Origin: Chloroflexota bacterium
GTDB lineage: Bacteria; Chloroflexota; Anaerolineae; Aggregatilineales; Phototrophicaceae
Assembly (NCBI GenBank): GCA_010092805.1
Contig: JAADYY010000578.1
Coordinates: forward strand, 1-5,609
DNA: 5,609 bases
Direction: 5' to 3'
The position numbers and the translations under genes are program-made. The notes under the pieces were generated by a model, which did no database searches, was not told where the DNA came from, and saw only the letters and a list, made by a program, of their open reading frames with translations. Shown here piece after piece: positions 1-4,610 of this stretch (position 1 is its first letter; the number at the start of each line of letters is the position of its first letter).

Positions 1-64
1 CTCCCTCGCCCAGCGCCGGACGCGCGGTCGCCGGTGGCTTCTAGAGCGGGATTTAGGGTGAGGG
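1..64. repeat. Partial dispersed intergenic repeat (CCCTCACCC type)
   Basis: Positions 48-64 read GGGATTTAGGGTGAGGG, which on the minus strand is CCCTCACCCTAAATCCC. Positions 1-10 are CTCCCTCGCC. From memory, many Chloroflexota and other environmental genomes carry intergenic repeats of the form CCCTCACCC(T/C)AAATCCCTCTCCC followed by a hairpin and GGGAGAGGG, and this edge resembles a diverged copy. Between the outer blocks an imperfect stem can form: CGCCGG at 14-19 with CCGGTG at 31-36 (one G-T pair), and TCCC at 2-5 with GGGA at 48-51. Only one copy is visible and it is cut by the window edge, so copy number and true borders are unknown. Alternatively 3-44 could be the 3' end of an upstream plus-strand gene, since that frame is open with GC-rich third positions and ends in TAG at 42-44. 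Confidence 0.35.
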
Positions 65-151
65 CCGTGTGCCTTGCTTGCCCCAGAATCCACATGCATC
101 CATCCCAGCGGCGAGCACACGCGCGAATCTCACCGGCCAAGTATTAACGCA

Positions 152-180
152 TTGCCTCAATTCGATAATGTTTCTTTAAA
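152..180 (+). promoter_or_regulatory. Candidate promoter for the phnCED operon
   Basis: TTGCCT at 152-157 and TTTAAA at 175-180 are separated by 17 bases. Each matches the sigma-70 type consensus (TTGACA / TATAAT) at 4 of 6 positions. The box lies in the most AT-rich part of the upstream region and would start transcription near 187, leaving a leader of about 120 bases. A GATAAT at 164-169 and a TAAAAT at 246-251 also resemble -10 boxes but have no -35 partner at proper distance. This is pattern matching only, and the phylum's promoter preferences are not known to me. Confidence 0.25.
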
Positions 181-190
181 TCGACTGCGG

Positions 191-223
191 GATCATTCGG
201 TCGATGGCAACCTGAATGCGATC
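191..223 (+). promoter_or_regulatory. Imperfect leader hairpin upstream of phnC
   Basis: GATC (191-194), ATTC (195-198) and GGT (199-201) can pair with ACC (210-212), GAAT (214-217) and GATC (220-223). This gives 11 base pairs with a single bulged T (213) and a two-base bulge (218-219) around an 8-base loop. If transcription starts near 187 the hairpin would sit at the very 5' end of the mRNA, where it could protect the transcript or bind a regulator. It has no terminator-like T run. A role is inference, since bulged stems of this size also arise by chance. Confidence 0.25.
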
Positions 224-289
224 AGCGTCGGGTTGATCCGCGATGTAAAATAGCTGCCCGTTACCCATTAGGCCAGCAGAAGACAGCTA

Positions 290-294
290 GAGGA
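290..294 (+). promoter_or_regulatory. Ribosome binding site of phnC, long spacing
   Basis: GAGGA lies 13 bases before the ATG at 308, longer than the usual 5-9. No closer purine-rich motif exists, and the in-frame TAG at 269-271 leaves no earlier start, so this is the best available site. Confidence 0.45.
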
Positions 295-307
295 CAGTCT
301 CAACCCC

Positions 308-1159
308 ATGCTTGAAATTCAGAATGTGCGTGTCGTATATCCCAACGGGACCGAAGCCTTAAAGTCCGTGAGCATGTCGGTGAAGCAGGACGAGATCGTG
401 GCGATCATCGGGCGCTCCGGGGCGGGCAAATCAACCCTGCTGCGCTGCATCAACGGGTTGCAGCCGGTGACCGCCGGCTCCATCACGCTCGACGGCCAGG
501 AAGTGACACAGATGGACAAAGCCGAACTGCGCATGTTATGGCGTCAGATCGGCTTCATCTGGCAGGAATACAACCTCGTCGGTCGCCTGCCCGCCATGAC
601 CAACGTCCTCACCGGGCGGCTGGGTTACAACAGCGGCTTCGCCAACTTGTTCGGCTACTTCGGGAGTGATCATCGTGCGATTGCACTCCGCAGCCTGGAG
701 CGCGTCAACATGCTGCACCGCGCCAAGTTCCGCGCAGATCGTTTGAGCGGCGGTGAGAAGCAGCGCGTCTCGATTGCGCGGGCGCTCTCGCAGGAGCCGA
801 AGCTGCTGCTGGCCGATGAGCCGGTCGCCAGCCTTGACCCGGAACTCTCCTGGCAGGTGATGGAAGATCTGGCGCGTGTGGCGCGCGAAGAACGGGTGCC
901 CACGCTGATCAACATTCACCACGTCGATCTGGCCAAGGCCTTCACCGACCGCCTGATCGGGATCGCGGAAGGGGTGGTTGTCTTCGAAGGCAGGCCGGAC
1001 GAACTCGACGACGCAGCGATGGATCGCATTTACCGTTTCGATAAGCCGGAAGCCCGCGAAACCGCCGATCTGCACCCCGCCGACAACCCCACCCATGCCG
1101 CCGAGGCTGTGCCCGCCGTCGCAACACGCGCCGAACTCCCTGTGGAGGTCAACGACTAA
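308..1159 (+). CDS. phnC: Phosphonate-type ABC importer, ATP-binding protein PhnC
   Basis: This is the cytoplasmic ATPase that would power import through the PhnE permease encoded next to it. Seen: Walker A GRSGAGKST (residues 35-43), Q-loop glutamine at 86 within FIWQEYNLVGRL, signature LSGGEKQR (146-153), Walker B LLLADEP (166-172) with catalytic Glu171, D-loop ASLD, and switch His204 in NIHHVDLA. The NLVGRL segment, the downstream NVLTGRLG and the HxVDLA ending are hallmarks of the PhnC family (COG3638/TIGR02315) and not of generic ATPases. The core ends near residue 246. Residues 247-283 are an extra tail rich in Ala, Pro and Glu with no visible motif, making the protein slightly longer than usual (about 250-280). 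The start is fixed by an upstream in-frame stop at 269-271. phnE begins 3 bases after the stop, so the two are probably translationally coupled. Family assignment is firm; the actual substrate is not. Confidence 0.95.
   Translation: MLEIQNVRVVYPNGTEALKSVSMSVKQDEIVAIIGRSGAGKSTLLRCINGLQPVTAGSITLDGQEVTQMDKAELRMLWRQIGFIWQEYNLVGRLPAMTNVLTGRLGYNSGFANLFGYFGSDHRAIALRSLERVNMLHRAKFRADRLSGGEKQRVSIARALSQEPKLLLADEPVASLDPELSWQVMEDLARVAREERVPTLINIHHVDLAKAFTDRLIGIAEGVVVFEGRPDELDDAAMDRIYRFDKPEARETADLHPADNPTHAAEAVPAVATRAELPVEVND
1144..1149 (+). promoter_or_regulatory. Ribosome binding site of phnE inside the end of phnC
   Basis: GGAGGT sits within the last codons of phnC, 13 bases before the phnE ATG at 1163. 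The motif is strong but the spacing is long, as for phnC. Its position suggests that ribosomes finishing phnC help to start phnE. Confidence 0.55.
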
Positions 1160-1162
1160 CGC

Positions 1163-2437
1163 ATGGCAACAATCACCAGGCCACAAAACCGCAAAGAGAC
1201 CCAAGTTCGCACCGAAGCGCCGGAAAAGATCCGCGAAGACTTGATGCGGCCCCTGCCGCGCCCCACCTTCCGCCTGATCACCATCATTGTGATGGTGATT
1301 GTGGTGTATGTCTGGGGCATGATCGGCACCAACGCCAGTCCTGTAACTCTGATCGAAGGGGTGCCGCAGATCTTTGACTTTATCGGGCGGCTGCTGCCCC
1401 CGGAATTTGAATTCGAGAGCGGCTCGGAGCGCGTCATTTCACTGATTCCGTTCGAGATCCGCGAGCCGGTGGTCCTCAGCCGGGTCAATGATGGGTTGGA
1501 TGACCTCAACCGCGCCCGCGAGGATGACCTCGCCGCGCTGGAAGAATGGCAAGTGGTGCAGTTTCTCTATCGCGGCGACGACCGCCGCTACCACTTCACC
1601 CCTGAAGATGTCCCGGTCGAAACCACCATCAACGAGGCGGGCGAAACGGTCGTCAGCGAAATTGAAGAAGTGCCGTTCATTCGCGGCGAGGATCAATATC
1701 TGTACATCGACCCCGGCTCGAACGATGTCTTCGCGTTGGACGAGGGCACCCGCTTCGAAAACGAATTCGCCATCCCGGATGGGCAGGTGTTGGTCGCACG
1801 CCGCTACCTGATCAATGCGGGCGAGATTTTCATCGGCTGGCCCGTCATCATCGACGCGGTGATCGTCACCATCCAGATGGCGCTGATCGGCACGACGGGC
1901 GGCATCTTGCTGTCGATCCCGTTTGCGCTGCTGGCCGCACGCAACACCACGCCGCACCCGCGCATCTATCAAATAACCCGTTTGTTCCTGAACGCCAACC
2001 GCGCCGTCCCCGAACTTATTTGGGCGTTGATCATGGTGGTGGCTGTGGGGCTGGGGACGTTCGCTGGTGTGACCGCGCTGATGATCGGCTCGATTGGGTC
2101 GCTGGGTAAGCTCTTCGCCGAATCGATTGAAGCCATTGACCCGCAGCAGGTGGCGGCTGTGCGTGCGACGGGCGCATCGCAAATCCAAGTCTTCAATTAC
2201 AGCGTGATGCCGCAGGCGTTCCCGCTGCTGGCGTCGTATTCGCTGCTGGTGTTCGAAAGCAACGTGCGCGCCGCCAGCATCCTGGGCTATGTTGGGGCGG
2301 GCGGTGTCGGCTTGCTGCTCCAGAAGTACTTCGCCCTCTTCCAGTACCAGCAGTTGATCGGCGCGGTGCTGGGGATCATCGTGTTCGTGACGATTATCGA
2401 CCGCTTCAGCGACTACATCCGCAAGCGGATCATCTAA
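1163..2437 (+). CDS. phnE: Phosphonate-type ABC importer, permease PhnE with large outer-loop insertion
   Basis: This is the membrane channel of the importer (COG3639/TIGR01097 type). Seen: a charged cytoplasmic N-terminus (1-37), a first membrane segment at about 38-56, then the family-typical RLLPPEF (76-82). The next typical block, with VTIQMALIGT (235-244), comes only after about 136 further residues. The remaining membrane segments lie near 228-258, 283-309, 354-376 and 398-413. The ATPase-coupling EAA loop is clear at 320-351, with EAIDPQQVAAVRATGAS (323-339) and the closing VMPQ. The C-terminal half matches PhnE well. At 424 residues it is far longer than the usual 260-290, and the excess lies almost entirely between 83 and 218. 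That stretch has no Lys or Cys and many more acidic than basic residues, so it is soluble and, by PhnE topology, faces outside the cell. The gene follows phnC by 3 bases and precedes phnD by 135. The reading frame is uninterrupted, so this is not a frameshift artefact of two genes. Confidence 0.93.
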   Translation: MATITRPQNRKETQVRTEAPEKIREDLMRPLPRPTFRLITIIVMVIVVYVWGMIGTNASPVTLIEGVPQIFDFIGRLLPPEFEFESGSERVISLIPFEIREPVVLSRVNDGLDDLNRAREDDLAALEEWQVVQFLYRGDDRRYHFTPEDVPVETTINEAGETVVSEIEEVPFIRGEDQYLYIDPGSNDVFALDEGTRFENEFAIPDGQVLVARRYLINAGEIFIGWPVIIDAVIVTIQMALIGTTGGILLSIPFALLAARNTTPHPRIYQITRLFLNANRAVPELIWALIMVVAVGLGTFAGVTALMIGSIGSLGKLFAESIEAIDPQQVAAVRATGASQIQVFNYSVMPQAFPLLASYSLLVFESNVRAASILGYVGAGGVGLLLQKYFALFQYQQLIGAVLGIIVFVTIIDRFSDYIRKRII

Positions 2438-2452
2438 TAGAGCGCAGGCGGG

Positions 2453-2473
2453 GGGGCGGACAAGGTTCGCCCC
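2453..2473 (+). promoter_or_regulatory. Strong hairpin just after phnE
   Basis: GGGGCGGAC (2453-2461) pairs with GTTCGCCCC (2465-2473) through 9 base pairs, one of them G-T, around an AAG loop. The T-rich stretch TTAAATTTT begins 12 bases later and not directly after the stem, so this is not a classical intrinsic terminator. It may be a weak terminator, or a 3' barrier protecting phnCE mRNA after processing. The right arm CGCCCCT (2468-2474) can alternatively pair with AGGGGCG at 2506-2512. Confidence 0.5.
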
Positions 2474-2511
2474 TCATGCATCTACTTAAATTTTGGGTTC
2501 TTACCAGGGGC

Positions 2512-2538
2512 GTGAGCCTGAAAGTTGCTTTCACTTAC
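2512..2538 (+). promoter_or_regulatory. Second hairpin, in the phnD leader
   Basis: GTGAG (2512-2516) pairs with CTTAC (2534-2538), and TGAAAG (2519-2524) with CTTTCA (2528-2533). This gives 11 base pairs with a bulged CC (2517-2518), one G-T pair and a TTG loop. It ends 20 bases before the phnD ribosome binding site, leaving that site free. Such a stem could act as a 5' stabiliser of a separate phnD transcript. Its first base G2512 overlaps the alternative partner (2506-2512) of the upstream hairpin, so the folds may compete. Confidence 0.4.
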
Positions 2539-2558
2539 ATGCTGTACCAACGCTACAC

Positions 2559-2564
2559 AGGAGA
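2559..2564 (+). promoter_or_regulatory. Ribosome binding site of phnD
   Basis: AGGAGA lies 8 bases before the ATG at 2573, a near-ideal arrangement and better placed than the sites of phnC and phnE. It decides the start, which also gives a normal signal peptide. It fits the need for more binding protein than membrane components. Confidence 0.75.
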
Positions 2565-2572
2565 AGTAACTC

Positions 2573-3607
2573 ATGAAAACGCTGTTCCGTGCTCTGTTCA
2601 TCGTGGTGGTGCTAGCCGCACTGATGGTTGGCACCGTTGTGGCCCAGGACGACGTGGATCGTTCGGATTGGCCGGCTCAGTTCGTCGTGGGTCTGTTTGG
2701 CGGCGACGATTCGGCAGAAACCCTGCGTAACAACGAACCGTTGGCCGCTTACCTCTCTGAGGAGCTGGGGATCGAAGTGCTGATCACCACCGGCACCAGC
2801 TACAGCGCCGTGATCGAGGCGATGCGCGCCGAACGTGTCGATGCCATGCTGGTGGGGCCGTTCTCGTTCGTGCTGGCCGAGCGCGTGGCGAACGCCGAAC
2901 CGATTGCCACCATCGCCTTCGAAGGCACCTTCCAAGGCACCGCCGAAGAACTGGGGCAGACGCCGGATTTCGCGCCGTTCTACTACAGCGTCTTCATCAC
3001 CACCAAGGGGTCGGGCGTCCGCACCCTGGCCGATCTGGAAGGCGTGGAATTTGCGTTCGTTGACCCCGCTTCGACTTCGGGCCGTAACGCGCCGGTCGTG
3101 CGCCTGATCAACGAAATCGCAGGTCTGGAGACCCCGGCGGATGTCGATGGCTGGTTGAACCCGATCTTCGCCGGCAGCCACCCCAGCGCCGTGACCGCGC
3201 TGGCCGAAGGCAATGTGATTGCCGCCGCCACCTTCGAGGGCAACCTGGTCAACATGCGCGGTGAAGGGCTGGTCGAGGCCTGCGGCTTCGAAGATGACCG
3301 CCTGGGCGTGCCCTTGACGCAGGAAATGCTGGACGCCATTTATGACGACTGCCCGGATGGCAACATCGTTGTGATCGCGCAGTCGGACCCGATCCCGAAT
3401 ACCCCGGTGGCTGTGCGCCCTGGCCTGCCCGAAAGCCTGAAGACGGCCCTGCAGGACGCGCTGCTCGCGATTGACAACGACGACGAACTGTTCCAGCAGA
3501 TTGGCTACTGGTTCGTTGACCCACGCGAGATCATCCCGGAACTGGAAACCATCAGCGACTTCTACGACGTGGTGCGTGACCTGGCCGACATCACCCTGGA
3601 TCAGTAA
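2573..3607 (+). CDS. phnD: Phosphonate-type ABC importer, substrate-binding protein PhnD
   Basis: This secreted receptor captures the ligand outside the membrane and delivers it to PhnE. Seen: a signal peptide (Lys2 and Arg6, hydrophobic core 8-23, likely cleavage after Ala24 in VVAQ). There is no lipobox cysteine, so it is not an obvious lipoprotein. The mature part has the two-lobed PhnD/PtxB fold markers (COG3221/TIGR01098): VGLFGG near 39-44, TTGTSYSAVIEAM (72-84), AMLVGPFSF (91-99), YYSVFIT (137-143), LADLEGVEFAFVDPASTSG (152-170) and FAGSHPSAV (199-207). In this family the STSG loop holds the phosphonate or phosphite oxyanion. Residues 223-263 form an acidic segment with the only two cysteines (237, 260), longer than I expect in the family. 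Length 344 is slightly above the usual 300-330. It is the last gene of the operon, behind its own strong ribosome binding site and before a terminator. Phosphonate, phosphite and phosphate esters are all possible ligands. Confidence 0.92.
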   Translation: MKTLFRALFIVVVLAALMVGTVVAQDDVDRSDWPAQFVVGLFGGDDSAETLRNNEPLAAYLSEELGIEVLITTGTSYSAVIEAMRAERVDAMLVGPFSFVLAERVANAEPIATIAFEGTFQGTAEELGQTPDFAPFYYSVFITTKGSGVRTLADLEGVEFAFVDPASTSGRNAPVVRLINEIAGLETPADVDGWLNPIFAGSHPSAVTALAEGNVIAAATFEGNLVNMRGEGLVEACGFEDDRLGVPLTQEMLDAIYDDCPDGNIVVIAQSDPIPNTPVAVRPGLPESLKTALQDALLAIDNDDELFQQIGYWFVDPREIIPELETISDFYDVVRDLADITLDQ

Positions 3608-3629
3608 GTCGATCTAGGCCGACCATGTG

Positions 3630-3660
3630 CGGGGGGGTGGGTGACCACACCCCCGTTTTT
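3630..3660 (+). terminator. Intrinsic terminator of the phnCED operon
   Basis: CGGGGG (3630-3635) and GTGG (3637-3640) pair with CCAC (3645-3648) and CCCCCG (3650-3655) around a GTGA loop, with one G/A mismatch inside. The stem runs directly into TTTTT (3656-3660). It starts 23 bases after the phnD stop. The T run is only on the plus-strand side; on the minus strand the stem is followed by GCACATGG, so it should not stop the convergent operon efficiently. Confidence 0.88.
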
Positions 3661-3731
3661 GATCTCGGTTGGGCGTTCTAGCGGATCAATCTGGCGCGGT
3701 CGCTCGTTGTTGCGGTTGAGGGTGTCAGTCG
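3661..3731. other. Gap between the two convergent operons
   Basis: This short non-coding spacer lies between the phn terminator and the stop codon of the minus-strand permease. I see no hairpin followed by a T run on the minus strand here, so the minus-strand operon has no visible terminator of its own within the gap. Confidence 0.6.
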
Positions 3732-4586
3732 CTACGAAATGCGGCGGTACTGCCGAATCGACAGCGGCACAAACACCGCCATGATCCCGGCCATCCACAG
3801 CTGGGCCGTCCACACGTTGTCAATCGACGCGCCGGGCGCAGCATCGCCCAGCGTGAGGAAGCGCGCCGCGTTGACCGTTTGCGAGATGGGCTGCACTTCG
3901 GCGAAGGCGCGCAGCCAATCCGGCATCGTCTCGACCGGGACGAACGCCGAACTCGCGAACACCAGCGGGAAAACCCACACGAACCCGGCCACCTGCGCCG
4001 TTTCTGGGTCTTTGGTGATCAGCCCCAGGTACGCCGAGATCCACGAGAAGGCATGACCGAAGGCCACCACGATCAGCATGGCGGCGATGGCCGAAACGAT
4101 ACCGTTCTGGAAGCGGAAACCGATCAGCGTGCCGACGATCACCATCAGCACGACGACGAACAGATTGCGAACCGTATCGGCCAGGGTGCGCCCGGCCAGC
4201 ACCGCCGACCGCGCCATCGGCAGCGACCGGAAGCGATCCACCATGCCCCGCGACAGATCCTCGGCCAGCCCGACGGTCGTGTTGCTGCCGCCGAACAGCA
4301 CTGTCTGCACCATGATCCCCGGAATCAGATAGTCGATGTAGGCGAAATCGCCCGGCACAGTGATCGCGCCGCCGAATACGAACGCGAACAGCAGCACAAA
4401 CATCACCGGCTGAATCGTCGAGAACACCAGAAGCTGCGGCAGACGGATGTAGCGGGTGAGGTTGCGCCGCGCCACGACGAAGGTGTCGGTGAAATTCCAG
4501 CTAAAGCGCCGCAGCCGGTCGGCCACACCGCCGCTGGTATAGCCCGGCGCGGTGATCTCCTGTGTGGTTGTCGTTTGTGTGACCAT
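3732..4586 (-). CDS. drrB: DrrB-type ABC-2 exporter permease
   Basis: This is the membrane subunit of a two-part exporter of the daunorubicin-resistance class (ABC-2 superfamily, COG0842 type). Such pairs expel hydrophobic drugs, antibiotics or lipids. Seen: a polar Thr-rich N-terminus (1-30), the amphipathic entry region VARRNLTRYIRLP (38-50), and about six membrane segments, the first near 52-73. The family-typical block LIPGIMVQTVLFGGS (87-101) is followed by GLAEDLSRGMVDRFRSLPMA (106-125), a well-kept ABC-2 coupling motif. The late segment with FPLVFASSAFVP and a short loop MPDWLR is also typical. The length of 284 is normal. The start has an excellent ribosome binding site. It lies 24 bases downstream of the ATPase gene on the same strand and surely forms a complex with it. 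The exported substrate cannot be told from sequence. The symbol is at family level. Confidence 0.92.
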   Translation of the reverse strand: MVTQTTTTQEITAPGYTSGGVADRLRRFSWNFTDTFVVARRNLTRYIRLPQLLVFSTIQPVMFVLLFAFVFGGAITVPGDFAYIDYLIPGIMVQTVLFGGSNTTVGLAEDLSRGMVDRFRSLPMARSAVLAGRTLADTVRNLFVVVLMVIVGTLIGFRFQNGIVSAIAAMLIVVAFGHAFSWISAYLGLITKDPETAQVAGFVWVFPLVFASSAFVPVETMPDWLRAFAEVQPISQTVNAARFLTLGDAAPGASIDNVWTAQLWMAGIMAVFVPLSIRQYRRIS

Positions 4587-4594
4587 AAAGTGAT

Positions 4595-4602
4595 CCTCCT
4601 CC
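4595..4602 (-). promoter_or_regulatory. Ribosome binding site of the DrrB-type permease
   Basis: On the minus strand GGAGGAGG precedes the ATG (4586-4584) by 8 bases. It is the strongest site in the window and sits in the 24-base gap between the two minus-strand genes, which fixes the permease start. Confidence 0.85.
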
Positions 4603-4610
4603 GTCTGTGG

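Larger units (their letters stand above)
65..307. other. Intergenic region upstream of phnC, no supported gene
   Basis: This stretch has lower GC than the genes, most clearly at 141-180 and 241-270, which fits a non-coding leader. The phnC frame is closed upstream by a TAG at 269-271 with no start codon between it and the ATG at 308. Short open frames exist on both strands (a 30-codon one on the minus strand at 268-176, and a plus-strand frame without ATG ending in TAG at 249-251), but neither has a ribosome binding site or a recognisable product. I read the region as promoter plus 5' leader of the phn operon. Confidence 0.55.

Noticed and set aside
162..204. Three TCGA tetramers at 162, 181 and 201, spaced 19 and 20 bases, as possible operator sites
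   Set aside because: The flanking bases do not match each other, and a palindromic tetramer is common in such DNA, so regular spacing of three copies is weak evidence.
62..251. Plus-strand open frame without ATG ending in TAG at 249-251
   Set aside because: It has no start codon with a ribosome binding site, an odd residue mix and no recognisable motif. Open frames of this length are expected by chance in GC-rich DNA.
176..268. Minus-strand 30-codon open frame (begins MGNGQLFYIADQ) upstream of phnC
   Set aside because: The residue composition looks protein-like, but there is no ribosome binding site, the frame is closed by a TAG shortly upstream, and it overlaps the candidate promoter and leader hairpin. 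A gene remnant is possible but not supportable.
1439..2188. Long 249-codon minus-strand frame opposite phnE
   Set aside because: It has the same antisense shadow composition and no ribosome binding site; the plus-strand PhnE motifs are clear.
2491..2553. Internal promoter for phnD in the gap
   Set aside because: TTGGGT at 2493 and TTGCTT at 2525 resemble -35 boxes, but neither has a credible -10 box 16-18 bases downstream.
2476..2730. 84-codon plus-strand frame starting in the phnE-phnD gap
   Set aside because: It has no ribosome binding site and most of it overlaps the start of phnD in another frame, with Arg/Gly-rich shadow composition. A leader peptide is not supported.
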